Shown here in pieces: positions 1 through 7,410 of a stretch of DNA of 64,000 nucleotides. Below the pieces are notes generated by a model. That model did not search any database and was not told the origin of the DNA. It saw only the letters and a program-made list of their open reading frames with translations. Both the position numbers and the translations under genes were made by a program. This DNA is from Kordiimonas laminariae (GTDB lineage: Bacteria; Pseudomonadota; Alphaproteobacteria; Sphingomonadales; Kordiimonadaceae), in NCBI RefSeq assembly GCF_023008165.1, contig NZ_JAKQZA010000004.1, positions 124,001-188,000 of the forward strand. Direction: 5' to 3'. Position 1 is the first letter of the stretch, and every line of letters begins with the position of its first letter.

Positions 1-854
1 TTTTCAGTTTTGGTTGGCTGATCGGGATAAAGTGGGTCGGTGCCTGCCTTACCTACTACTTCAAAGATTCTGTCTTCAGTAACACCAGAGGTATCTAGTA
101 CTCGGCGTGCTGAATTCGCGCGGTCTGCGCTTAATTCCCAGTTTGTGGCGCCATCGGAGCCTTGATAACGACCGCCGTCAGTATGACCTTGGACAGTCAG
201 GCGATTTGGCAGGTTTTGTACTGATTTTCCAATTTCAGTAATCAGGGTTCGGGCATATTCATAGAGATCATCAGAACCAGGGCGAAACATTGCGCGTTGA
301 TCTTTATCTATGAGCTGAATTTTAAGGCCGTCTTCCGTGATTTCCATAATCAACTGATCTTGCATCTCAGACAAGGTAGGAGATTGTTGAATAGCAAGTC
401 GAAGCTGTTCCTGTGCTTGCTCGAAGGACATATCTTCACGCTCTTTAATGCGTTCAGCCAGTTCTTCTATCCGTTCCTGTTCGGCTTGCTCAGCTGTCTT
501 TCCATCTTGCCCCTGATCACGGTTTTCGTCTGTCGGGCCGCTTTGCGGTGGACCTGGGATGCTGATTGCCACGATTGGAGATGGGTTACTGCCTCTTGCG
601 TCTTCAGAAGGCGGGTTAATCTGATCTGTGCCGGAACTGCCAACCACAGCTGCTGTTGTTGGAGAGAAATAATCAGCAAGGCCTGCAAGCGTTTCTGGTG
701 GAGCAACATTCAGTAACCATAAAAGCATGAAGAAGGCCATCATCGCGGTGGTGAAGTCAGCGTAAGCCACTTTCCACGCGCCACCATGGGAGGCATCACC
801 TTCGATAATGATGATATCTTCGGTACTCAGTTGTTTTTCATCAACATCGGCCAC
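1..854 (-). CDS. motB: Flagellar motor protein MotB (C-terminus cut by window edge)
   Basis: Stator protein of the flagellar motor that anchors MotA/B to peptidoglycan. The readable 284 residues start at a GTG (854) preceded by a GGAG ribosome site; no ATG is suitably placed. They hold a short cytoplasmic N-terminus, one membrane segment at about residues 32-50 (starting near VAYADFTTAMMAFFMLLWLL), a Q/E-rich linker, and an OmpA-like peptidoglycan-binding domain with VQGHTDGG and the downstream NWELSADRA motif. The MotB plug/TM signature with Asp in AYADF supports MotB over a generic OmpA protein. The reading frame continues past base 1, so the extreme C-terminus is missing. An acidic, glutamine-rich linker of about 100 residues separates the TM and OmpA parts. 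Confidence 0.9.
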   Translation of the reverse strand, partial: MADVDEKQLSTEDIIIIEGDASHGGAWKVAYADFTTAMMAFFMLLWLLNVAPPETLAGLADYFSPTTAAVVGSSGTDQINPPSEDARGSNPSPIVAISIPGPPQSGPTDENRDQGQDGKTAEQAEQERIEELAERIKEREDMSFEQAQEQLRLAIQQSPTLSEMQDQLIMEITEDGLKIQLIDKDQRAMFRPGSDDLYEYARTLITEIGKSVQNLPNRLTVQGHTDGGRYQGSDGATNWELSADRANSARRVLDTSGVTEDRIFEVVGKAGTDPLYPDQPTKTE

Positions 855-931
855 GTGCCAATCTCCGAAACTCTTGCTCTGAAAGTAATGGAACAATAGT
901 CCTTAAAATATTGTAAATTCAAGCCTTATAA

Positions 932-3397
932 TCAGTTTGCGGATTCGAGTGTAAGTACGTCCTTAGCGCTTTCAGGCACTCTTTTCCCCGCTTGTTGTTT
1001 AAAGCCACTTGTTGGAATTTCGAAATATTCTACATCCCGCCAAAGAGGGAATAAATCCCGGTAATGGTTGGAAAACGGGTTACCTGATTGCCCTGTTGGC
1101 TGCACGAAAAGGCTTCTGTCTGGTGCGTTCATGTCAAAAATACCTCGGTAACTTGCACCGAAACTTGATTGGTTCAAGCTCGCGGGATTGTTACTGATAC
1201 CTGATACATTCACTGTGTAGCGACCGCCTCCGATTGGTGAAGCAACTTCAAACATGCTGCGTAATTGTGGTACGTTACTAAGCGGGCGGTGGGTTTGGTG
1301 CAATACATGCTCTTTGCCCCATGTCCAATTTACTGGGTCTACGCCGTGACGTTCGCTTAACTCTTTTATCGTTGTTTCCATTGCTCGGTTTGCCATCACT
1401 TTGCAAGTTTCAGTGATATCAGCTGTATTAATATCGTCGCACCAGGCAAGGGAGACATCCCGGCTAGATACCGGGATATCAAAATATGCACGGTTTAAAT
1501 CGGATGCTGTTTTGCCGGAGCCCCAGAAGAGAGAGCTTTTTACGAGAACTGGACGCTGTGCAGAGTAAGGAGCATACAGTTCACCCAAATCATCAGACAT
1601 TAAAAGTCTTTGATAGTTGCGGAACCAGCTTTCGAAAATCAGAGGTCCAGCCTCAGATGTCAGCATGTTACCATCCCATTCTGCTAGAATGTTTTTAACA
1701 TCACTTTCATCATCAAGAAGAACCAACAAATGCGGCAATATATCACGCGCCATATCTGATACGATATCACTATGGAGCCTCTTGAAAGAGGCCGCGTCGT
1801 GTTGATCAGTCTGAGATAGCTGATCTCTGATCCGGTTGCCTCGATAAGGCAAAGACCAATCCCGCGTGATGAAGTATGGATAATCCTTATCCACGATTTT
1901 TTCATTCGCGGTAGCAATCAAACCGCTTTCAGGGTTGTACCTTGTAGGAAGTTCATCAAACGGCAAGTAGCCTTGCCAGTCATAAAGAGGGTTCCAGCCC
2001 GGTGAAGGCAGGCGCCCATTGATTTGATTTTCAGGGTGACGAACAGGAACGAGCGCAGGCGCATAATACCCAATGTTACCTTCAATATCCGCATAGATCA
2101 TATTCTGTTCAGGGCCAAAATAATATTTCCCTGCAGCTTTAAACTCTTCAAAGTTTTCGGCGGTAGAAAGTTTTTCAAGTGCAACCACAGCTGTATCGGT
2201 TTCCTGAAGGGCTGTCCATTGAAGGGCAAGTACATAATCGCCATCAATGAAATCTTTGTCGTTTGGACGAATATCAGAAATAACCGGACCGTGGCGTGTT
2301 TCCCGTACTTCAAGGATAACGTCTTCAGTACCTTTTACCTTGATGATTTCCTGCCTCTTGACGAATTCTGCTGGACCAGTTGGTGTAAGGTAATTGCCAT
2401 TCTCAAGCAATTTTTCGATAAACAGGTCCTGACTATCAGGGTAGGTGTTGGTAAAACCCCAAGAAATGGTATCGTTGCGGCCCAGCACTACATAAGGGGA
2501 GCCTGGAAAGCCTACACCAACGACATTTTTACCTGTTGTGGTGTTATGTGTGCGCATCAAATACCAAATAGACGGTGTGGTTAAACCGAGGTGCGGATCA
2601 TTCGCCAGGAGTGGTTTGCCGGATTTGGTTTTGCTGCCATCTACAACCCAGTTGTTAGAGCCGTAACCTGCAGGCTTCTCAGCACCAATTACCTCAGCAA
2701 TACCAAAGTGGCCTGCATCTGCAATTGCTTGTGTGATTTGCGGCAGAGGAAGCTCTTCCGGATCTCCAGGGTATGTTGGATAGATAGACAAAACCTGTTC
2801 AGGACTTAGCTTGGTAAGCATGCGAGCTCGGGCGATTTCGTGGCGCATGTTGCCTGAAAGATCAAGCCACATCAGTTTTTGCCAGATAATTGAATCGATA
2901 GGATGCCATGGCTCTGGTGTTACACCTGTAAGCAGAAATTCAGGAGGAAGGGCGCCGCTGTGTTGCTTTAGAAATGCGTTTACACCAGCGGCATAAGCCT
3001 CGAGGTGTTTCTTAGTATCAGCAGGAAGCGCTTCCCAAGCTGATGTAGCCCTTTCTGTAAAGCCGAGTGTGCGGAAGAATTTATCAAGAGGGAGAGCTTC
3101 TTTACCAAGAATTTCAGCAACGCGGCCGTGTGCTATTCTGCGGTTCATTTCCATTTGCCACAAACGGTCCTGAGCATGAACAAAACCAACGGCGAAGTTT
3201 ATATCGTCGATAGATGATCCTAGAATATGAGGGACACCATGTTCATCTCTCGCAATCGTGACATCTTCTGAAATACCTGCAATGCGGATAGTGCCGTTAG
3301 TTTGCGGCAGGCTGCTTGTTAGCCATACATAGCCAAAAAGGCCTGCAGTGATCAGTAAGCCAATAATTGTAATTAGAATAAACTTTAACTTGCTCAT
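932..3397 (-). CDS. Penicillin acylase family protein (Ntn hydrolase)
   Basis: An 821-residue amide hydrolase of the penicillin/acyl-homoserine-lactone acylase family. These proteins are exported and self-cleave into alpha and beta subunits. Visible features are an N-terminal hydrophobic segment (residues 5-28), the alpha-subunit signature GFVHAQDRLWQMEMNRR, and the autoprocessing site GYG-SNNW, which makes Ser247 the expected N-terminal nucleophile of the beta chain, followed by LANDPHLGL. The length is normal for the family. The start at 3397 is chosen because a very strong GGGGGAGGAAAC ribosome site precedes it; a frame extension to 3511 lacks one. Substrate cannot be read from sequence: beta-lactam, AHL or other N-acyl compounds are all possible. 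It is divergent from the dehydrogenase at 3523. Confidence 0.9.
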   Translation of the reverse strand: MSKLKFILITIIGLLITAGLFGYVWLTSSLPQTNGTIRIAGISEDVTIARDEHGVPHILGSSIDDINFAVGFVHAQDRLWQMEMNRRIAHGRVAEILGKEALPLDKFFRTLGFTERATSAWEALPADTKKHLEAYAAGVNAFLKQHSGALPPEFLLTGVTPEPWHPIDSIIWQKLMWLDLSGNMRHEIARARMLTKLSPEQVLSIYPTYPGDPEELPLPQITQAIADAGHFGIAEVIGAEKPAGYGSNNWVVDGSKTKSGKPLLANDPHLGLTTPSIWYLMRTHNTTTGKNVVGVGFPGSPYVVLGRNDTISWGFTNTYPDSQDLFIEKLLENGNYLTPTGPAEFVKRQEIIKVKGTEDVILEVRETRHGPVISDIRPNDKDFIDGDYVLALQWTALQETDTAVVALEKLSTAENFEEFKAAGKYYFGPEQNMIYADIEGNIGYYAPALVPVRHPENQINGRLPSPGWNPLYDWQGYLPFDELPTRYNPESGLIATANEKIVDKDYPYFITRDWSLPYRGNRIRDQLSQTDQHDAASFKRLHSDIVSDMARDILPHLLVLLDDESDVKNILAEWDGNMLTSEAGPLIFESWFRNYQRLLMSDDLGELYAPYSAQRPVLVKSSLFWGSGKTASDLNRAYFDIPVSSRDVSLAWCDDINTADITETCKVMANRAMETTIKELSERHGVDPVNWTWGKEHVLHQTHRPLSNVPQLRSMFEVASPIGGGRYTVNVSGISNNPASLNQSSFGASYRGIFDMNAPDRSLFVQPTGQSGNPFSNHYRDLFPLWRDVEYFEIPTSGFKQQAGKRVPESAKDVLTLESAN

Positions 3398-3522
3398 GTT
3401 TCCTCCCCCGAACCATGAATAGAATGCTGGACAGCTAAAAGAACTGCCCCTATGCACAAAAGTAGATTTATCGCAGTTAAAGTGAATTAGACTGAAGAGT
3501 CTAGTCATCAAGGGGAATTAGT

Positions 3523-4407
3523 ATGGCAAAAGTTGCATTTCTTGGACTTGGAGTGATGGGATATCCGATGGCTGGGCATTTAGCGGCAGTTGGGCATGAT
3601 GTAACTGTTTATAATAGAACTGCATCTAAAGCTGAAGCCTGGGTTGAAGAATATTCCGATAAATGCACTGGGGAATTTTATGCTGCTCCAACGCCAGCAG
3701 GGGCTGCCGCTGATGCTGATTTTGTGTTTGCCTGCGTAGGTGCGGATAAAGATGTTGAGCAAATCTGTGTGGGTGAGGAGGGCGCTTTTGCTGCAATGAA
3801 AAAAGACGCCGTGTTTATTGACCATACTACAGCTTCAGCAGCTTGTGCACGTGAGATGGCGGATAAGGCTAATGAATACGGCCTGTCGTTTGTAGATGGT
3901 CCTGTTTCTGGTGGTGAAGCTGGTGCGGTTAACGGCGTGCTTACTGTTATGTGCGGTGGTGATCGGGCAGCCTTTGATGCAGCGGAGCCTATAATGCAGG
4001 CTTATGCAAAATCTATTAAACTACTGGGTGAAGCGGGTGCTGGCCAGCTTACAAAGATGGCCAATCAGATTTGTATTGCAGGTACCGTACAAGGGCTTGC
4101 AGAAGCACTCCACTTTTCCATGGAAGCTGGACTTGATGCCAAGGGTGTAGTGGAAGTTATCAGCAAAGGTGCTGCTCAAAGCTGGCAGATGGATAACCGC
4201 GCCAACACGATGATTGACGGCGAATTTGATTTTGGCTTTGCCGTGGACTGGATGCGTAAAGATCTTTCTATTGTACTGGATGAAGCGCGCCGCTCAGGGC
4301 TTTCATTGCCATTAACGGCACTTGTTGACCAGTTTTATGCAGATGTCCAAAAGATGGGGGGGAATAGAAACGATACATCCAGCCTTATCCGCCGTTTCCG
4401 CAGTTAG
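3523..4407 (+). CDS. NAD(P)-dependent beta-hydroxyacid dehydrogenase (3-hydroxyisobutyrate dehydrogenase family)
   Basis: A 294-residue cytosolic oxidoreductase. The Rossmann signature GLGVMG is at residues 8-13, the family substrate-loop motif DGPVSGGEAGA near 125-135, and the catalytic lysine is Lys178 in QLTKMANQ, so all hallmark elements are intact. Members oxidise 3-hydroxyisobutyrate or reduce glyoxylate, tartronate semialdehyde or succinic semialdehyde; the sequence alone does not decide which. The ribosome site AGGGGA lies 7 bases before ATG. No valine-catabolism genes are adjacent, so an mmsB assignment would be a guess. A hairpin terminator follows at 4434. Confidence 0.88.
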   Translation: MAKVAFLGLGVMGYPMAGHLAAVGHDVTVYNRTASKAEAWVEEYSDKCTGEFYAAPTPAGAAADADFVFACVGADKDVEQICVGEEGAFAAMKKDAVFIDHTTASAACAREMADKANEYGLSFVDGPVSGGEAGAVNGVLTVMCGGDRAAFDAAEPIMQAYAKSIKLLGEAGAGQLTKMANQICIAGTVQGLAEALHFSMEAGLDAKGVVEVISKGAAQSWQMDNRANTMIDGEFDFGFAVDWMRKDLSIVLDEARRSGLSLPLTALVDQFYADVQKMGGNRNDTSSLIRRFRS

Positions 4408-4433
4408 GTAAAACGTGATTTGAAACTCTACAT

Positions 4434-4473
4434 ACCCCCAGCTAAATACACATAGCACTTGCTGGGGGTTTTT
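4434..4473 (+). terminator. Hairpin terminator overlapping the nrtS ribosome site
   Basis: Arms ACCCCCAGC (4434-4442) and GCTGGGGGT (4461-4469) pair perfectly over 9 bp around an 18-base loop, followed by a T run that touches the ATG at 4474. The same GGGGG run is the only ribosome binding site for the next gene, so the hairpin would both end the dehydrogenase transcript and hide that site in read-through RNA. Confidence 0.7.
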
Positions 4474-4698
4474 ATGTTTTGGCAATTCGTATTTGAAAAG
4501 AAGACAGTTAAGCGCGCTTTGAAAGTAGCGCTTGTTGTCGGTACCATTCTCGTAACCATTAATCAGTGGCAAGCCCTTACGGGTGATGTTCCGCTTGATA
4601 TTATCAAGGTTATCTTAACCTATATCGTGCCTTATTGTGTCTCCAGCTATTCAACTGCAACTGCGCTGCAGGAACAGCAAAACTCATCCGGGGAATAA
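4474..4698 (+). CDS. nrtS: NrtS-like small nitrate/nitrite transporter
   Basis: A 74-residue membrane protein with two hydrophobic segments (about residues 16-33 and 44-64). The pattern KRALKVALVVGTILVTINQ followed by IIKVILTYIVPYCVSSYS matches the small NrtS family, described as a nitrate/nitrite transporter. I chose ATG 4474 over an upstream TTG (4459) because GGGGG lies 5 bases before it; the TTG has no ribosome site. It is followed after 27 bases by a soluble chemoreceptor. The assignment is by pattern memory, with function inferred from the family name. Confidence 0.7.
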   Translation: MFWQFVFEKKTVKRALKVALVVGTILVTINQWQALTGDVPLDIIKVILTYIVPYCVSSYSTATALQEQQNSSGE

Positions 4699-4725
4699 AG
4701 AATAGTGGCACGAGGGGGCCGAGTT

Positions 4726-5538
4726 ATGACAGAGACAAATCAAAACCTGAAAAATGCAGCAGAAACCGTGGGAGTTATCAAGGCTAATGCAGAGGCTGTA
4801 AATGCCGCATCTAAAGCCAGAGTTACGTTTATTGAAGAACTGGTATCCCAATCAGAGCGTATAACTGCAAGTGTTGCAGGTATTGAAGGTAATGCTAGAG
4901 AAAACTATGACGTTCTTGAAGGAACATCCAGTGAAGTTCGTAATATCGTCGATGATGTGCAGCTAGTTATTAATGCTCTTAAATCCAGTTTAGATAACGC
5001 CCAACGAATGGCTTCGGCTCTTCAAGCCTTTGAGCAGCGGTTTGAGCGGGTAGGGCTGATTTCAGATGAAATCACAGCCATCGCCAAGCAAACGAATATG
5101 CTGGCTCTAAACGCGATGATTGAAGCAAAACGGGCTGGTGAAATGGGGTTAGGCTTTGCGGTTGTTGCTCAGGAAGTTAGGGACCTGGCTAGCAGTACAA
5201 GCCAATCTGCCAATGAAATTAGCGAGCTATCGAACGAGCTTACAGGTGGCATTGATGCGATGGTTGCAGATTGCAGCAGTCTGCAAACCAGCATGTCTGA
5301 TAGCGTTGCGACGGGAGATAATAACCTCTCACAAATTGCAATGATTGGTGAATGTATTGATCGTGCGGTGAGCCAGTCTTCCCAAACTGCTGAAGAAGCA
5401 TCCAGCCAAAGCAGCGAGTTTGCTTCACTGGTTGGGCATTTAGGGCAGCTTAAAGCAGATACAGAGGCTGCAATTGCAGGTTCGGCAAAAAATATCAGGT
5501 TAGCTGAAGGTGTTTTGAAAGCGCTGCAAAATGATTAA
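4726..5538 (+). CDS. Soluble methyl-accepting chemotaxis signalling protein
   Basis: A 270-residue chemoreceptor-type protein without any membrane segment or recognisable sensor domain. The MCP signalling hairpin tip lies at about residues 113-157: [21 protein letters not shown] then [13 protein letters not shown]. This is close to the consensus, but Met, Met and Lys replace the usual Leu, Thr and Ala. The rest is predicted coiled coil. ATG 4726 is preferred over GTG 4705 because GAGGGGG sits 7 bases upstream. It probably shares a transcript with nrtS, which suggests that it reports on intracellular nitrate or energy state, but that link is inference from position only. Confidence 0.82.
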   Translation: MTETNQNLKNAAETVGVIKANAEAVNAASKARVTFIEELVSQSERITASVAGIEGNARENYDVLEGTSSEVRNIVDDVQLVINALKSSLDNAQRMASALQAFEQRFERVGLISDEITAIAKQTNMLALNAMIEAKRAGEMGLGFAVVAQEVRDLASSTSQSANEISELSNELTGGIDAMVADCSSLQTSMSDSVATGDNNLSQIAMIGECIDRAVSQSSQTAEEASSQSSEFASLVGHLGQLKADTEAAIAGSAKNIRLAEGVLKALQND

Positions 5539-5540
5539 TT

Positions 5541-5559
5541 GATCGCAATGCGGTCTTTT
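5541..5559 (+). terminator. Short weak terminator after the soluble chemoreceptor
   Basis: GATCGC and GCGGTC pair over 6 bp (one G-U) around AAT, followed by TTTTAT. The stem is short, so efficiency is doubtful. Confidence 0.4.
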
Positions 5560-5697
5560 ATAAAACTTTAGTATATTACTTCTGTGTAACTTGATGGCCG
5601 ATATAAATAGTTATTTAGGCCACCGTTCTCCATATGTGAAATGAAATTTTCTTCGAATACCAAAGTTAATAGTAATGTTTCATTTTCTGTTAGTTCA

Positions 5698-5738
5698 CAC
5701 CTATTAGCATATTACACTAATAGGTGCAATTAATTGCA
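5698..5738. promoter_or_regulatory. Two palindromes upstream of the GG-leader peptide gene
   Basis: Within the AT-rich 383-base gap before the peptide gene are an inverted repeat CACCTATTAG (5698-5707)/CTAATAGGTG (5717-5726) with perfect 10-base arms and a 9-base spacer, and, overlapping its end, a perfect 14-base palindrome TGCAATTAATTGCA (5725-5738). Both look like operator sites for dimeric regulators. The first could also fold in RNA, but no T run follows. Confidence 0.5.
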
Positions 5739-5813
5739 TTTTTCGCTTGTATTGTAATTCCTTATAGATTGTAATTTATTCGTTATAGTTGATTTTCTTA
5801 AAGATGGATAGCT

Positions 5814-5921
5814 ATGACAATGGCGATTTCAAATGTGTACTTATGCACAGTGAGGCGCTTGCTCGTGGGGATATCCCCATCACTTATTAGGAAATTCTAT
5901 TTCCGCATGATGGAGGCATGA
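5814..5921 (+). CDS. Possible 35-residue upstream ORF coupled to the GG-leader peptide
   Basis: An open frame of 35 codons whose TGA (5919-5921) directly abuts the ATG of the peptide gene at 5922. It begins at ATG 5814 with GGA five bases upstream, a weak ribosome site. The product would be a basic, hydrophobic peptide (ends IRKFYFRMMEA) with no family I recognise. The abutting stop and start suggest translational coupling, but the peptide gene has its own strong GGAGG inside this frame, so the ORF may be fortuitous. Confidence 0.25.
   Translation: MTMAISNVYLCTVRRLLVGISPSLIRKFYFRMMEA
5866..5879. promoter_or_regulatory. Perfect 14-bp palindrome before the peptide gene
   Basis: TGGGGATATCCCCA is a perfect palindrome 43 bases before the peptide start. 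It may be an operator for a dimeric regulator; no regulator of known specificity is nearby to test this. Confidence 0.4.
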
Positions 5922-6152
5922 ATGATTATTCAAGAATTGAAATACGATGAAACTAATCTGGTTGCAGGTGGTTGCCCACTAGACCTTCGGGATAGTGGCA
6001 TTTCCGCAGAAGATGCGGCGGAAATTTGTCGTGAACTAGAGAGAACGCAGCCGCGTAGCCCTGGTGGGGGGAGTGTAGAAGGAACGTCTGGAACGAAGGT
6101 TTACACCGCTACACGTATTCCTCGAGGAGAGCCTGATCCAGAAATTCCATAA
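5922..6152 (+). CDS. Double-glycine-leader peptide precursor (bacteriocin/RiPP-like)
   Basis: A 76-residue protein with an N-terminus (IQELKYDETNLVAGG) that follows the double-glycine leader pattern (E-L, acidic E at -8 region, V-x-G-G) used by C39-peptidase ABC exporters. Cleavage after Gly17 would release a 59-residue peptide beginning CPLD, with two cysteines (Cys18 and one near residue 36), a GGG stretch and a proline-rich acidic tail. A strong GGAGG lies 5 bases upstream and a clear terminator follows, so this is a monocistronic gene. No exporter, modification enzyme or immunity gene is recognisable nearby. I do not recognise a family for the mature part; antimicrobial or signalling roles are inference. 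Confidence 0.6.
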   Translation: MIIQELKYDETNLVAGGCPLDLRDSGISAEDAAEICRELERTQPRSPGGGSVEGTSGTKVYTATRIPRGEPDPEIP

Positions 6153-6175
6153 AACAGCTATTTGGTAATGAATTG

Positions 6176-6210
6176 AGGTCGGAGTAGATTTTATGCTCTG
6201 ACCTTTTTTT
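6176..6210 (+). terminator. Rho-independent terminator of the GG-leader peptide gene
   Basis: AGGTCGGAG (6176-6184) pairs with CTCTGACCT (6196-6204) over 9 bp with one G-U, followed by seven or more T. Confidence 0.85.
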
Positions 6211-6370
6211 GCACATGCCCCAAAATACAGAGAGGCATGTGTAAATTGTTTGACTTTTTGCCCAATCAACTATATGCACGCTCGATCAATGAATGGGGAA
6301 GCCAATTGGTGGCACGCCCCGCGCAGACAACATGGTCTGTGGCGCTTAATAATGAAGGAAGCGATTCGAT

Positions 6371-6982
6371 ATGACTAAACGTATTCAAGCGAAATACAAA
6401 ATTGACCGCCGTATGGGCGAAAACATCTGGGGCCGCGCTAAGTCTCCAGTAAACACTCGTGAATATGGCCCAGGTCAACACGGTCAGCGCCGTAAGGGTA
6501 AACTTTCTGACTTCGGTATCCAGCTACGTGCTAAACAGAAGCTAAAAGGTTACTACGGTAACATTCAGGAAAAACAGTTCCGTCGCTACTATGATGAAGC
6601 TGTACGTCGCAAAGGCGATACAGGTGAGAACCTGGTTGGTATTCTAGAATGCCGTCTAGACGCTCTTGTATACCGCGCGAAGTTTGTTCCGACAGTGTTC
6701 GCTGCTCGTCAATTCGTAAACCACGGCCACGTTCTTGTTAACGGTCAGCGTTGTAACATCCCATCACGCATGGTTAAGCCTGGTGATGTAATTGAGATCC
6801 GCGAAAAAGCGCGCCAGATCCCAATGGTTATCGAAGCTGCTGGTAGCCCAGAGCGTGAAATTCCTGAGTATGTAACAGTTGAAGGTGCTAAAGCTACTTT
6901 CGTACGCGTTCCTACTCTTGATGAAGTTCCATACCCAGTAATCATGGAACCGAACCTAGTGGTGGAATTCTACTCTCGTTAA
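6371..6982 (+). CDS. rpsD: 30S ribosomal protein S4
   Basis: The 203-residue primary 16S rRNA-binding protein that nucleates assembly of the small subunit 5' domain. It is full length: the N-terminal S4 domain ([25 protein letters not shown]) and the S4 RNA-binding fold ([31 protein letters not shown], shown here only as its span around residues 95-125) are present. AAGGAAG lies 9 bases before ATG. Codon use is visibly more biased (CGT, CTT, GGT) than in neighbours, as expected for a highly expressed gene. It is monocistronic, away from the alpha operon, which is the usual alphaproteobacterial arrangement. Confidence 0.98.
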   Translation: MTKRIQAKYKIDRRMGENIWGRAKSPVNTREYGPGQHGQRRKGKLSDFGIQLRAKQKLKGYYGNIQEKQFRRYYDEAVRRKGDTGENLVGILECRLDALVYRAKFVPTVFAARQFVNHGHVLVNGQRCNIPSRMVKPGDVIEIREKARQIPMVIEAAGSPEREIPEYVTVEGAKATFVRVPTLDEVPYPVIMEPNLVVEFYSR

Positions 6983-7009
6983 TTTTAACGAGATACGGAC
7001 AGTTTCCAG

Positions 7010-7044
7010 AAAGGCCGTGGGCATTTTGCCTGCGGCCTTTTTTT
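7010..7044 (+). terminator. Rho-independent terminator of rpsD
   Basis: AAGGCCG (7011-7017) and CGGCCTT (7033-7039) form a 7-bp GC-rich stem followed by a T run. Confidence 0.88.
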
Positions 7045-7107
7045 ATGGAGTCTACTTCTATGCAAAATGTGAATAATAAAAACTGATCAATGATGTTTTA
7101 CTCTTAT

Positions 7108-7126
7108 GGTTAAGCCAGGCTTAACC
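7108..7126. promoter_or_regulatory. 19-bp perfect palindrome upstream of chemoreceptor gene
   Basis: GGTTAAGCC-A-GGCTTAACC has perfect 9-base arms around one base. It lies in the otherwise AT-rich, gene-free stretch 7045-7410 that precedes the membrane chemoreceptor. It is followed by no T run, so an operator is more likely than a terminator. Nothing else was recognised in this 366-base gap. Confidence 0.45.
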
Positions 7127-7410
7127 TTCACCCAAGAGTTTCTTTTTAAATATTCTACGCTGTGATTAGCCTGAAAAAATATCAAATAACATAAGTTTAT
7201 GGTTAATGAATTATTAAAACTCTAATGATTTCAATGATTTAACCTATTATTAAAATTTTATCTATTATCCTCGGTGTAGGAGCGGTGCACAAAAGTGCAG
7301 GCCAAATTACATTTAGGGTATTTGTGAGAGGTTACCCTGTTGGGGCAGTAGATTTGGACGAGCCTAAAAGTGAATAAAGCGTGTAGGGCGCTTTTGCGAA
7401 GGGTGAATCT

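Noticed and set aside
2024-2584. A 186-codon frame opposite the penicillin acylase gene
   Set aside because: It is a shadow of the acylase frame; the product has no recognisable domain and an unlikely composition.
3398-3511. N-terminal extension of the acylase by 38 residues
   Set aside because: The extension has no signal-like or family sequence, and an excellent ribosome site precedes the internal ATG at 3397.
6250-6276. Sigma-70 promoter for rpsD (TTGACT and TATATG)
   Set aside because: The spacer is only 15 bases, so I did not list it as a feature.
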